Positions 8,086-16,478 of a stretch of 64,000 nucleotides of DNA are shown here, piece after piece. Positions within the stretch are counted from its first letter, which is position 1, and each line of letters opens with the position of its first letter. Source of the stretch: Paenibacillus_AB hodogayensis (GTDB lineage: Bacteria; Bacillota; Bacilli; Paenibacillales; NBRC-103111); contig NZ_BAAAYO010000010.1 of assembly GCF_039536325.1 (NCBI RefSeq), positions 558,001-622,000 on the forward strand. The letters are read 5' to 3'. The notes below the pieces were generated by a model, which made no database searches, had not been told where the DNA came from, and saw only the letters and a list, made by a program, of their open reading frames with translations. The translations under genes and the position numbers were made by a program.

Positions 8086-9387
8086 TTAGGCTACTTCTTC
8101 CGTTGCTTTGCTCTTCTCGACAAGGAATTCAACCGTTTTCCGCGTAATCAGGTCTTTCTCGATCGAATCCAGGCTGCCATTGGCTCCCAGGATGGCGCGA
8201 AGCTCTTCTGCCGACCGTTGGTACTGTCCAGCCAGACGCTCCAGCTCGGCGGTGATTTCCTCTTCGGAAGCAGTAAAGCCTTCCGCTTTGGCAATCGCCT
8301 CGATCACGAGGTTGTTGCGAACGCGTCTCTCGGCGTCCGTGCGCATTTGCTGCTTCACAGTCGCCTCGTCTTGTCCGGTGAATTGCAGATACATGGAAAG
8401 CTCCATGCCTTGCATTTGCAGACGGTTGCCGAAATCGTTGTACATTTGCTCGACTTCCGATGTAATCATCGCTTCAGGCACTTCCACTTCCGCATTCGCG
8501 GCAGCCTTCTCGATGATCGCGGATTCGCGCTCTTGCTCGTTCGTTTTCGACTTGCGCTCCTGCAGGCGTTTCTCGATATCCTGCTTGAATTCGTCAAGGG
8601 TATCGAATTCGCTGACGTCCTTGGCAAACTCGTCGTCGAGCTCCGGCAGGTTTTTGCGCTTGATGTCATGCACAAGCACTTTGAATACGGCCGCTTTGCC
8701 TTTAAGCTCTTCGGCTTGGTATTCTTCCGGGAACGTGACGTTGATGTCCTTCTCTTCGCCTTTGGCCAAGCCTACGACTTGCTCTTCGAAGCCAGGGATA
8801 AAGCTGCCGGAGCCCAGCTCCAGGGAGTGTTTCTCGGCTTTGCCGCCTTCGAAAGGAACGCCGTCGACGGAACCTTCGAAATCGATCACCGCGATATCGC
8901 CGTTCTCTGCCGTGCCTTCTTCCAGCACGACAAGCTCCGCATGACGCTGTTGAAGACGCTTCAGCTCTTCGCCGATTTCGTCGGCGGTTACGCTGTCGTC
9001 CTTCTTCTCCACTTCGATGCCTTTATATTCGCCAAGCTGCACTTCAGGCTTCACGATAACCGTCGCTTTGAAAATAAGAGCTTGTCCTTTGCCGAACTGC
9101 TCGATTTCCACGTCCGGACGATCGACCGGCTCGATGGCCGATTCCTCGACAGCCTTCACGTACACCTCAGGAAGAAGAATATCCAGAGCGTCTTGATACA
9201 GGCTTTCTACGCCGAATCTCGCTTCGAAAATTTGCCGCGGCACTTTGCCTTTGCGGAAGCCAGGGATGTTGGCCTTAGCCACAACCTTTTTGAATGCGCG
9301 GTCCAAAGCCGTAGCGACTTGCTCCGCTTCGACCTCTACGTTAAGAACGACTTTGTTCTTCTCTATTTTTTCCCAAGTTGCTTTCAT
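8086..9387 (-). CDS. tig: Trigger factor, ribosome-associated chaperone and prolyl isomerase
   Basis: Binds nascent chains at the ribosome exit tunnel and assists early folding. The 433-residue product shows the three-part layout: an N-terminal ribosome-binding domain with the signature GFRKGKVPR (about residues 44-52), an FKBP-type isomerase domain (about 160-245, GSGSFIPGFEEQ), and a helical C-terminal chaperone domain. ATG at 9387 is preferred over an upstream in-frame ATG because GGAGGGG lies ten bases before it and the product then begins MKATWEKIE like the family. Order ysoA-like, tig, clpP/clpX follows the conserved Bacillota layout. Confidence 0.97.
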   Translation of the reverse strand: MKATWEKIEKNKVVLNVEVEAEQVATALDRAFKKVVAKANIPGFRKGKVPRQIFEARFGVESLYQDALDILLPEVYVKAVEESAIEPVDRPDVEIEQFGKGQALIFKATVIVKPEVQLGEYKGIEVEKKDDSVTADEIGEELKRLQQRHAELVVLEEGTAENGDIAVIDFEGSVDGVPFEGGKAEKHSLELGSGSFIPGFEEQVVGLAKGEEKDINVTFPEEYQAEELKGKAAVFKVLVHDIKRKNLPELDDEFAKDVSEFDTLDEFKQDIEKRLQERKSKTNEQERESAIIEKAAANAEVEVPEAMITSEVEQMYNDFGNRLQMQGMELSMYLQFTGQDEATVKQQMRTDAERRVRNNLVIEAIAKAEGFTASEEEITAELERLAGQYQRSAEELRAILGANGSLDSIEKDLITRKTVEFLVEKSKATEEVA

Positions 9388-9525
9388 TTTATGCTTTCCC
9401 CTCCAAAAAATTTGCCGGTCCAACGCATGCCCGGCTCCGTCGCCACAGGCTCACGTTCTCAAATGGCCATTTAACCACTATATTATAACATAAGGCGTCT
9501 TCATTTCAAGTTTATACGTTGAATG

Positions 9526-10521
9526 TTACATATCGCCCGGGCTCGATACAGTCGAGAACAGCTTCATGACCTGCTGCGCCTTGTGTACGTACTTCGCGTC
9601 GGCCTCGGCCAGACCGTAGTCTGCGGCCAGCCGATCGTCGTCCGACCGACCCGAGGTCGTCTCCCGCACCGATCGGTGCAGAGCCGCCGCCCACGCCGCC
9701 TGTCCGGCCTCGTCTGACGCCAGCAGCTCCTCGTAAACGGTCGTGCCGAACACGAAGCCGACGAAATCGCGCCACGTCGCCTCGGCAAAATCGGCCAGGC
9801 CGGGCTCGTCCGCATCCATAATCGGCCGGCACTTGTCCGGAACGCTGCGGATCGCCGCCGGATATTGCCCATAACTGAGGGGAATGTCTCCGATCGCGAT
9901 TACGATCGTCTGCCCGAGCTTGCGAATCTCAATCTGCCCGGTCTCTCCGATAGCGCGCAGCGCCTGCAGTCCGCGGAACTGGACGAGCGGATGCAGCCGG
10001 CTATCGGTCAGCCATTGCCGGATCGGTTCTCCGACAATTCGACGTTCCAGGCAGGAAAGCTGCTCCAGCGCCGTAATTTGCTGCTCCGCCGTTGCATGCG
10101 GGCCGAGCATATCCAGCAGCTTGCCGACAAATTTGGTGTCGTTCGCCGCCTTGGAGCGAATATGCCGCCTGAACAGCTCTCCTTCACTGGCCCGATCGTC
10201 CCCGTCCTTCTCGTCGTCCTCTCCGCCCATGCCGGCCATCAGATCTGCAATGCCCGGCTGAAAATCCGCCGAATCCTTCATCGTCTCGGGAAAAGCGGCC
10301 GTCAGCCATTCGAGCAGCGACTGCCATTCTTCTTTATACTGTGGATCTTCGCTCTGACATTGGAGCAAAAAACGGAGCATGCGCGCCGCCTCGGCGTAGC
10401 GTTCCCCCTCCAGCATACGGGTCAGCTCGTTCTGGTAATACTCGATCGTCGTCGGAAACAGAATTACGTTGTCCTGATTGGACGAACCGATTGCAATCAC
10501 CGCCTTTCGTTGCAAGTTCAC
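9526..10521 (-). CDS. YsoA-like TPR-type protein upstream of tig
   Basis: Product of 331 residues, mostly helical, without signal peptide or membrane segment. The N-terminal 100 residues contain degenerate TPR-like helices (YYQNELTRMLEGERYAEAARMLRFLL); a strongly acidic linker follows (GGEDDEKDGDD). Position directly upstream of tig and length near 330 residues match Bacillus YsoA, whose function is unknown. The start is uncertain: GTG at 10521 has no clear ribosome site, and a GTG at 10500 is preceded by AAAGG very closely. Assignment rests mainly on synteny and length. Confidence 0.8.
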   Translation of the reverse strand: MNLQRKAVIAIGSSNQDNVILFPTTIEYYQNELTRMLEGERYAEAARMLRFLLQCQSEDPQYKEEWQSLLEWLTAAFPETMKDSADFQPGIADLMAGMGGEDDEKDGDDRASEGELFRRHIRSKAANDTKFVGKLLDMLGPHATAEQQITALEQLSCLERRIVGEPIRQWLTDSRLHPLVQFRGLQALRAIGETGQIEIRKLGQTIVIAIGDIPLSYGQYPAAIRSVPDKCRPIMDADEPGLADFAEATWRDFVGFVFGTTVYEELLASDEAGQAAWAAALHRSVRETTSGRSDDDRLAADYGLAEADAKYVHKAQQVMKLFSTVSSPGDM

Positions 10522-10676
10522 ACCATCATTGTAGCAGAATTTTACAGCCCGAGGGAGGTTTTTTGCCGAATGTCCTTAGTATCCCATTTTCCCGACGACG
10601 AAACCGCACGGTTTGCCCCGATCGATCCGCTTTTGCAAATAAACGCGGAGTCCTTGGCGGATAAGCGTTTTCGTTA

Positions 10677-10705
10677 TTGAAATCGGCCAGTCCGTGTGGT
10701 ATAGT
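10677..10705 (+). promoter_or_regulatory. Promoter of tRNA-Gly
   Basis: TTGAAA (10677-10682) and TATAGT (10700-10705) with a 17-base spacer, 20 bases before the mature tRNA 5' end. Confidence 0.75.
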
Positions 10706-10725
10706 AATTCTCGCAGCTTTGTTGC

Positions 10726-10796
10726 GCGGGTGTAGTTCAATGGCAGAACTCCAGCTTCCCAAGCTGGTGGCGTGGGTTCGATTCCCATCACCCGCT
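10726..10796 (+). tRNA. tRNA-Gly (anticodon CCC)
   Basis: Cloverleaf is complete: acceptor GCGGGTG pairs with CACCCGC, D stem GTTC/GAAC, anticodon stem CCAGC/GCTGG with loop TTCCCAA (anticodon CCC at 10758-10760), T arm with TTCGATT, discriminator T. CCA is not encoded. Confidence 0.96.
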
Positions 10797-10825
10797 TACC
10801 GCAATATTCCTTATAGAACGAAACG

Positions 10826-10872
10826 AAAAAGACGCTTCCCCCTGGTGAAAGGATCGGAGGCGTCTTTTTTTC
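10826..10872. terminator. Bidirectional terminator between tRNA-Gly and the glucosaminidase gene
   Basis: AAAAAGACGCTTCC (from 10826) pairs with GGAGGCGTCTTTTTTT (to 10872). A tracts on the left and T tracts on the right let it serve the tRNA on the plus strand and the convergent gene ending at 10883. Confidence 0.75.
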
Positions 10873-10882
10873 GTACCGCTCT

Positions 10883-11536
10883 TTATACGTCAATCCCTTT
10901 GTCGCGAGCGAACAGGATAGCGCCCAGCCATTCCAGCTCGGACACGGTCATAGCAGCGGAATAGGCTTTCCGGGTCCATTGGCTGTCGGTTAGGAAGCCT
11001 TCCCGGGACAAACCCTCAAGCGAATCGCCAAGCATCTTCCACTGCCACGCCTCCAGTTCGGCCGGCTTCTTCTCATCGGTGCGGGCGGCCGCCACCCTGT
11101 CATAGCGGGCAAGATAATTTGCTTCGATTAGCGCAATCAGCTTGCCCGCATAATTCGGATCGGTGGCGTAACCGGCCGTCTGAAGCGCCCGGGCGGCACC
11201 GCGGTAATCCAGTTCCGCGCAACGCTCCCAAAAACCGGCCGCCCTGTACCGGCTGTTCGCAAGCAAATATCGACTGTGATCGATAATGCTCTCTTCCCAA
11301 CTTGCGTACATGCGAAACCCGTCCTTGACGGTTACGAATCGTCCGTCCGCGTATTCGCCGGTAACGATGTCTTGCCCCGTCCCTTTGATCCCGAATAGAT
11401 TGTTGCCCGGCGCAGCCATCCCCCACCCGCTTTCCAGCGCCGCCTGGGCAATCGTAATGGAGGCCAGAACGCCGATCCGGATCTGCCCGTCGACCGCAAG
11501 CGGAGCGATGGCGGTTATGAAGGTCGCTTTATCCAT
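10883..11536 (-). CDS. Glucosaminidase-family cell-wall hydrolase (phage lysin type)
   Basis: Predicted endo-beta-N-acetylglucosaminidase of the FlgJ/Glucosaminidase fold. Residues about 5-150 hold the signature elements SITIAQAALESGWG with the catalytic Glu, NNLFGIKG, and the ATDPNYAGKL motif. No signal peptide is seen, as is usual for phage endolysins released by a holin. A C-terminal module of about 58 residues (WQWKMLGDSL to the C-terminus) is shared with the next gene upstream and may bind the wall. It belongs with the adjacent glycoside-hydrolase-like gene and the tail genes at 14.5-16.5 kb as apparent phage-derived late genes. Confidence 0.85.
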   Translation of the reverse strand: MDKATFITAIAPLAVDGQIRIGVLASITIAQAALESGWGMAAPGNNLFGIKGTGQDIVTGEYADGRFVTVKDGFRMYASWEESIIDHSRYLLANSRYRAAGFWERCAELDYRGAARALQTAGYATDPNYAGKLIALIEANYLARYDRVAAARTDEKKPAELEAWQWKMLGDSLEGLSREGFLTDSQWTRKAYSAAMTVSELEWLGAILFARDKGIDV

Positions 11537-11565
11537 GCGGTTTGCATCCTCCCAGTCCCTCCGCG

Positions 11566-12369
11566 TTACACCTGAATTCCTTTATCCCGGGCGAATACAA
11601 TCGTATTCAGCCAAGCCAGCTCCGATTGCGTCATCGTGCCGGTATAGGCTTTCTCCGCCCAGCGGTAATCGGTAATGACCCCTTTTTTGTACAAGCCATC
11701 CAACGAATCGCCAAGCATCTTCCATTGCCACTGTTCCAGCTGCATCAGGTCGTCTTCCCCTTTCCCTTCCCCTTCCTCTTCCTCTTCCTTCCGCTTGCTC
11801 CACCAGCCCTCGCTGCCGAACGACTCGTTCCGGTCGATGCCGATGCCGTTAACGACAACGTCGTTTTCGTATTGATAAATATGAAGGAAGTCGGCTTTCG
11901 CCCCGTTGCTCCATGCATAGGTCTGCCAAAACCGGGAGCAGGCCCCTGCCGCCCGGACTGCTTGCACAACCGCATACGAGCCGTATACGCCCGTAACAAA
12001 ATTCGGAGTCGCTTCGCTGGCGGCGCGAATATATTCGATAACCGCCGGCATCTGCGAAGAGGTAGCATCGAAATCGACGGCAAAGTAAATGGCGCTGCCC
12101 TCCGGCTGACCGATGTCCGCGGCGGTTTTCACGGCGGTCGCCCCGTCGGCCAGCCCGGCCGCGCGTCCTCCGAGCGCCCGATCGGCCGTCGTCTCGAACA
12201 CGGAGACGATGTTCAATCCGCTCGCGCTGATCAAATCCGCTTCTTCCTTCGTCAGCCGCTTCCAGCCCGAAGGAACGAGATACCGACCCGCGAACTCGAA
12301 TCCGTCGCCTCGGAAAGCCGCCGCCGTCGCCGCCGTCAAAGGTGTTGCACAATCGAAACCTTTCGTCAT
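11566..12369 (-). CDS. DUF1906 glycoside-hydrolase-like protein
   Basis: The 267-residue product has an N-terminal DUF1906/Rv2525c-like TIM-barrel domain (about residues 1-180): it starts with KGFDCATP, and contains FAGRYLVPSG, IYFAVDFDA and TGVYGSY, typical of this family of probable peptidoglycan-active hydrolases. A Lys/Glu-rich linker (KRKEEEEEGEGKGEDD) joins it to a C-terminal module of about 58 residues that is nearly two-thirds identical to the end of the glucosaminidase downstream. No signal peptide. 29 bases separate the two genes, so they are probably co-transcribed. The catalytic activity of DUF1906 proteins is not established. Confidence 0.85.
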   Translation of the reverse strand: MTKGFDCATPLTAATAAAFRGDGFEFAGRYLVPSGWKRLTKEEADLISASGLNIVSVFETTADRALGGRAAGLADGATAVKTAADIGQPEGSAIYFAVDFDATSSQMPAVIEYIRAASEATPNFVTGVYGSYAVVQAVRAAGACSRFWQTYAWSNGAKADFLHIYQYENDVVVNGIGIDRNESFGSEGWWSKRKEEEEEGEGKGEDDLMQLEQWQWKMLGDSLDGLYKKGVITDYRWAEKAYTGTMTQSELAWLNTIVFARDKGIQV

Positions 12370-12560
12370 TTCTGCTCACCTGCCTTCATCCGTTTGTTTA
12401 TTTTATTCGCCGGGTTGTCCGCTTGACCGTGCTATCGCCTTTGCTTGTTTCAAAGCTGAAAATGACGGAATGTTCAGGTAAATCCGTCCATTTTGCATTG
12501 AAAAAATAAATTGCATTTTACATCGCCACGGTGATATAATGGTCAGCGTATCGCAAAAAT

Positions 12561-12634
<74 letters not shown>

Positions 12635-12671
12635 TATATATGTTTCGATTGAACGCGTTAAAAAACACAGG

Positions 12672-12716
12672 AAAAACCCCAAATCCCTTATAAATAAAGG
12701 GATTTGGGGTTTTTCT
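12672..12716 (+). terminator. Terminator of tRNA-Arg
   Basis: AACCCCAAATCCCTT pairs perfectly with AAGGGATTTGGGGTT around a short AT loop, followed by TTTTC. A diverged copy of the same hairpin lies at 14117-14156. Confidence 0.85.
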
Positions 12717-12804
12717 TGTTAGTGCTATAATCATCAAGAATGACGTTTAATAAGTTAGGTTTTTTATTCATTATGCACTTTGTTTGCACACACAGACTAA
12801 CTGG

Positions 12805-12891
12805 CTACTCATCAGAAAAATCGATGTAATCGATGCTGACCCCAAAAACCGAAGCAATCTTTAGCGCCAACGACAGAGGCACCGACTCAGG
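12805..12891 (-). pseudogene. C-terminal fragment of an XRE-family repressor
   Basis: An open stretch of 28 codons ending in TAG reads PESVPLSLALKIASVFGVS then IDYIDFSDE, the typical last helix and tail of a Cro/CI-type HTH protein. The helix-turn-helix part upstream cannot be found in frame. I read it as a remnant of a second regulator of the mini-island. Confidence 0.5.
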
Positions 12892-12926
12892 ACAACACAG
12901 GAACACTTGTTCTTATTTTTTGTCTG

Positions 12927-12980
12927 AAATGTCATGCTATTTCTAAATGACATTTACTCGCAAATTCTTTGATATATAAT
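12927..12980 (+). promoter_or_regulatory. Palindromic operator and -10 box of the XRE gene
   Basis: AAATGTCAT (12927-12935) and ATGACATTT (12947-12955) are perfect inverted copies 11 bases apart, overlapping the expected -35 region. TATAAT at 12975-12980 is a strong -10, 25 bases before the start codon. Layout suits autorepression by the XRE product. Confidence 0.55.
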
Positions 12981-13005
12981 AGAAATAAAAGATTTAGAAG
13001 GTGAT

Positions 13006-13260
13006 GTGTTGGCCCTCCAGATCGGGAGGAGCCTATTAAAACATCGAATCAAGCGGGCAAAATTGACTCAGAAGGAATTTGCCAACCGCCTCGGCGTTGG
13101 GCAGTCTTTTATTACGATGGTTATCAAGGGAGAGCACACTATGTCCCTTGAGAGGGCTGTCAATGCGGCAAAAATATTGGACTGCGATGTGACTGATCTT
13201 CATGAATGGCTTGATGTTCCGTTATCGATGTTGCGAAAGGCTGAGGAGCAGGATGAGTAA
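13006..13260 (+). CDS. XRE-family HTH transcriptional regulator
   Basis: Small Cro/CI-type DNA-binding protein of 84 residues. The HTH covers about residues 10-65: LTQKEFANRLGVGQSFITMV followed by KGEHTMSLERAVNAAKIL is a canonical HTH_3 pattern. Start is GTG at 13006 or TTG at 13009; AAGGTGAT at 12998 suits the TTG slightly better by spacing. A palindrome immediately upstream is a likely operator. It is probably the maintenance or immunity regulator of the tRNA-Arg mini-island. Confidence 0.88.
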   Translation: MLALQIGRSLLKHRIKRAKLTQKEFANRLGVGQSFITMVIKGEHTMSLERAVNAAKILDCDVTDLHEWLDVPLSMLRKAEEQDE

Positions 13261-13334
13261 CCTTGCTTCTTTCTAGTGGTAAAATGTTACAGTAATTGTC
13301 ATTAATCCTGTAAATTTATATACTATTACGCCAC

Positions 13335-13601
13335 TTATTTGCGGTCGGCCCCATTGCGGTCCGGCCTTTTTATCGTTGCCTGCTTTTCCTCAAGCGCGTC
13401 TATCTGATTACAGATATCATGCAGCCATTCCATGTCCCCTACCTGATAAGCTGCAAGGGACATGTTTTTAAGGGCTACGAGGTCCCAGCAGTATTTGGCG
13501 CTGGCTGCGAGACAATGGGTCATATCAAGGACTTCGGTGTCGGTGAGCTGCCGGCGCTTCTGCAGAAAAAACAGTTCGGCGAGTCTGACATGATAAGGCA
13601 T
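13335..13601 (-). CDS. Small phage-type protein, DUF7667-like
   Basis: An 88-residue protein, all helical, starting MPYHVRLAELFF. The pattern RLAELFFLQKRRQLTDTEVL followed by CWDLVALKNMSLAAYQVGD and WLHDICNQID recalls a family of small proteins common in Paenibacillus prophages (DUF7667). Function unknown. ATG at 13601 is chosen because the family begins there and a GGGGG tract lies just upstream; the longer reading adds 20 low-likelihood residues. It faces the XRE gene convergently. Confidence 0.6.
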   Translation of the reverse strand: MPYHVRLAELFFLQKRRQLTDTEVLDMTHCLAASAKYCWDLVALKNMSLAAYQVGDMEWLHDICNQIDALEEKQATIKRPDRNGADRK

Positions 13602-13798
13602 TACCCCCACAAGGACCACCACCCTACGCAAGCAAGAGCCCCCAAGACGAGGACAAGCCATGCGGCAATGTAATGCTTGCGCGGGATAAAGGCGTCGAGG
13701 CCTAAATCATTTGCATCATGTGTAGCAGTCCAAACCAAATAAATTCTTGCTCATACGATGTGGGTGTAGTTAAAAAGGAAAATGGGTGGTGAATAAGC

Positions 13799-13915
13799 AT
13801 GAGTGGTATTGGCGGAATTGGCGGTTTTAGCTGCGGAGGTTTTGGGACTTCGACAGCAATCATCCTCGTTCTCTTCATTCTTCTGGTAGTCATTTCGAGA
13901 GGATTTCTTTATTAA
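13799..13915 (+). CDS. YjcZ-family sporulation protein
   Basis: A 38-residue protein with a Gly-rich N-terminus (MSGIGGIGGFSCGGFG) and a single membrane helix (AIILVLFILLVVI) ending RGFLY. This is the hallmark of the YjcZ family of tiny spore-associated membrane proteins. GGGTGGTGA lies eight bases upstream of ATG at 13799. Function is unknown. Its presence between the direct repeats is odd, since the family is normally chromosomal. Confidence 0.85.
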   Translation: MSGIGGIGGFSCGGFGTSTAIILVLFILLVVISRGFLY

Positions 13916-14045
13916 TCTGCCGCCCAGTCATTAGTACCGTCTGTTGCATAGTTTAAAGTGCGACCTGCAATTCCTCCTTGCCCCCATACCCCCCCTCCGG
14001 GCACTAGAGGCCAGAGGGGGCTATACCACAAACTCCACAAAGACC

Positions 14046-14069
14046 GGACTCCGCAAGAGTCCTTTTTTT
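14046..14069 (+). terminator. Terminator near right end of the mini-island
   Basis: GGACTC (14046-14051), loop CGCAA, GAGTCC (14057-14062), then seven T. It stands five bases before the right direct repeat. Confidence 0.8.
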
Positions 14070-14074
14070 AACGT

Positions 14075-14089
14075 CCTTCTGGGACGTAT
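14075..14089. repeat. Right copy of the tRNA-Arg 15-bp direct repeat (attR-like)
   Basis: CCTTCTGGGACGTAT, identical to 12623-12637 at the tRNA-Arg 3' end. Confidence 0.65.
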
Positions 14090-14454
14090 TTAGGTTCGTT
14101 TTAATGTTAACAAGAAAACCCCGAATCCCTTGTTTTATAAGGGCTCTCGGGGTTTTGTTGTATATTATACAAACCATACCGTTAAGATTGAAAACGATGA
14201 TATAAAGGTACGTACTTATATAGCCTCTGAAGACTTGGATTTTGTTTGGAACAGCCGTGAAGTCATGGACGGATGTGGAAACAAGAATCCCATTTGCAAG
14301 ACATCGCCAGAGCGTTGGACCGTGACCCGGATGAGATTGTTATATCGACTTAGCACGAAAAGGTATAATTGCTCCCCGACAGATGGCGAAGAAGTGGTGA
14401 CAGCACGTGTAAAAAAACGTCATGCACCGGGATGCAATAATGCCGTCCTCCCTC
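14090..14454. other. Non-coding interval with displaced terminator
   Basis: Contains a hairpin at 14117-14156 (AACCCCGAATCCCTT against AAGGGCTCTCGGGGTT, then TTTG), diverged from the tRNA-Arg terminator at 12672. A 26-codon open stretch at 14273-14353 reads like a helical protein tail but has no start signal. No convincing gene. Confidence 0.5.
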
Positions 14455-16035
14455 TTAGGTCAACGTCGTTACTACGCCGGAATAGTTTTTATATTTAAGC
14501 TTTCCGTCCGCAGTATCTACGAACAGTGACCCGTTAGACGCTGCTGATTCCGAGAACTCCGTTACTTGCTGCGAGTATCTTACGAGGTTACCGGCCGGAA
14601 TAACTGAAGGAACCTCTTCAATAACGTTACGTACGACATGGTTCCGGCTGTTTTTCATCCATTCGCGATTAAGAGACGGCTGCTGCCAGCTTTTGCCGAA
14701 ACGTGCGTTCACGTTGATGTTCTCGAAGACGACACGGCCGGTTGTACCAACGTTTCGCACGCTCGGGCTCATGTTACCGTCAAAATTACGCAACGTGAAT
14801 GTGCCGTGCAGCTTCGAGAACGAAAATTCGAGCGAATGCTGTTGGTTGGCGTGCAGCTTATCGGAATGGATGACGATGTTTTCAAGTGTCATGTTGTGTA
14901 AGACCGGTTCCAAATACACGCCGTCCGATATCGTTGGATACTGCGCAACGCCGTTCGTATCATACCCGCTAATCTCTCCCAACCCGATTGGAGATCGACA
15001 CAAAGTATGGCCGCGCCATTTTCGAATGTCTGCGCGCACGGTGATTTCGTCAAGATATCCGGGGTCCGGTGCGCCTGTGCCCTGGAATGCGTAATAGTTG
15101 AATATTGGACGGTACCCGGTTAAAATGGTGCCGGTATCGATCAGCATCAAATCGACGGTAATGCGCTTGATGTTGCCCGCCTTTGTCTGACCGGTCTCCG
15201 TTTGCGGCATGAGTTCAACGCTACCATTCGACCGGTTCCAAGATTCCGCCGTATCATCGAAATAAAGCGTCGCGCGAAGGTTAATGTTAACGGTATCGTA
15301 ATCGTACGCCGAGATAAGCGCGGACGATGTGCGCGGCCGGACCGCCGCCAATTCCACAGCGTGATTCCTGACGCCATAAACGAAATAAGCGCGATGGCAA
15401 AGCTCCCCGCGAAATTTAATAACGGCATCGTCGCCGGAATTGGCGAAGTTCAGGCCGTATTCACAACGATAGGCCGATGCGTCGATATAGATTCCGCGAT
15501 TACTGCGCCAATTCGTCTTGTCACCGAACAGCGCGAAATGGAAGTTATTTTCTGCGTGCACCTGCTCGATGCGGATGTTTTCGTTACCGTCGAAAAAGTG
15601 AAGGCACGTCCATCCGTAATCGGTACCGCTTGGGTTGTCGACAAGGTTCGGCGTAACGAAATTCGCCGCCGTCTTAAACGTAATGCCCTTGATGGTAACG
15701 TTTTTACAGTTCGTAAACTTAAATACGTATGCGGCTTGACGCAATGAAAACGGGTTGTTATTGCGCACAAGAGACGCACCATCGCCGATGATCTCGACTG
15801 TACTCCATCCGTTGAAATCGAATAGAACTTCGTTGACCGCAAGCTCTAATGCATAATCGCCGGGCGGGATATATAGGCGTTTCTTTCCTTTGTGCTCACT
15901 AGACATCAACGCAGCCGCGCACGCTTTGAACGCTTCTGTATCGTTTGTTCCGTTACCTTTTGCTCCGAAATCTCTTACGCTTAATTGGTCCATCTTGGCC
16001 GCATGTGCCATCGCACGTGCTATTGTATCTGCCAT
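14455..16035 (-). CDS. Phage tail-spike-like protein, right-handed beta-helix
   Basis: The 526-residue product starts MADTIARAMAHAAK and then has the pectate-lyase-3 signature VRDFGAKGNGTNDTEAF (about residues 20-36), the usual opening of phage tail spikes and other beta-helix polysaccharide-active proteins. Repeated strand motifs (CKNVTIKGITF, NENIRIEQVHAENN, LENIVIHSD) follow a beta-helix rhythm up to about residue 450, then a short tail domain. ATG at 16035 overlaps the TAA of the preceding gene by one base and has GGGAGGG upstream, so the pair is translationally coupled. Target surface sugar is unknown. Confidence 0.8.
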   Translation of the reverse strand: MADTIARAMAHAAKMDQLSVRDFGAKGNGTNDTEAFKACAAALMSSEHKGKKRLYIPPGDYALELAVNEVLFDFNGWSTVEIIGDGASLVRNNNPFSLRQAAYVFKFTNCKNVTIKGITFKTAANFVTPNLVDNPSGTDYGWTCLHFFDGNENIRIEQVHAENNFHFALFGDKTNWRSNRGIYIDASAYRCEYGLNFANSGDDAVIKFRGELCHRAYFVYGVRNHAVELAAVRPRTSSALISAYDYDTVNINLRATLYFDDTAESWNRSNGSVELMPQTETGQTKAGNIKRITVDLMLIDTGTILTGYRPIFNYYAFQGTGAPDPGYLDEITVRADIRKWRGHTLCRSPIGLGEISGYDTNGVAQYPTISDGVYLEPVLHNMTLENIVIHSDKLHANQQHSLEFSFSKLHGTFTLRNFDGNMSPSVRNVGTTGRVVFENINVNARFGKSWQQPSLNREWMKNSRNHVVRNVIEEVPSVIPAGNLVRYSQQVTEFSESAASNGSLFVDTADGKLKYKNYSGVVTTLT

Positions 16036-16478
16036 TACACAACCGCCCTCCCTTTGACCGTCACATTTCCGCCAGCAACAGCGGACAAACGCGCGCGAAA
16101 ATTCACGAGGCCAGTAGCGTCGAATTGCCACAACTCGCTGCTGCCGGTCGTTTGCGTGCTCAAAAACATATCGGACATCCTGATGCCCATAACCGGGTAA
16201 TACGTTCCGCCGACACTGGCGCCCTCGAATACGATTGTCCTGCTCGTGCTCGTGCCGGTTATCTCGATCGTGAGTGTTTTGTATCCTCCTACATTAAAAA
16301 TTGTACCTGTCCCAGCCGCAGCTACGCCGTCATGAAACGCAAGATCGACGGTTTTGCTGCCCACAATGCGTACATTTTGGCTGCCATCCTCATTAATCCC
16401 ATCTGCCTCATTAGCAATGCTGTTGTCTGTCCGCACCATCTGTCCTGATTTGATTCCTAACGAATCCAGTAAACTCAT
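16035..16478 (-). CDS. Phage structural protein of unknown role
   Basis: A 147-residue protein, rich in beta-forming residues (YKTLTIEITGTSTSRTIVFE, FDATGLVNFRARLS) with no signal peptide. It is followed with a one-base overlap by the tail-spike gene, which suggests a tail or baseplate adaptor. I do not recognise a named family. The start at 16478 gives MSLLDSLGIKSG. It lies at the upstream end of the phage-like cluster; no terminase, capsid or integrase gene is in the window. Confidence 0.65.
   Translation of the reverse strand: MSLLDSLGIKSGQMVRTDNSIANEADGINEDGSQNVRIVGSKTVDLAFHDGVAAAGTGTIFNVGGYKTLTIEITGTSTSRTIVFEGASVGGTYYPVMGIRMSDMFLSTQTTGSSELWQFDATGLVNFRARLSAVAGGNVTVKGRAVV

Noticed and set aside
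7933..9474. 513-residue plus-strand open frame
   Set aside because: Antisense shadow of trigger factor; the tig protein sequence is unmistakable.
14273..14353. 26-codon frame reading MWKQESHLQDIARALDRDPD and onward
   Set aside because: Looks like the end of a helical DNA-binding protein, but has no start signal and too little sequence to call even a fragment with confidence.
14130..14498. 122-residue plus-strand open frame
   Set aside because: Starts inside a terminator hairpin and runs antisense into the tail-spike gene; no ribosome site or family pattern.
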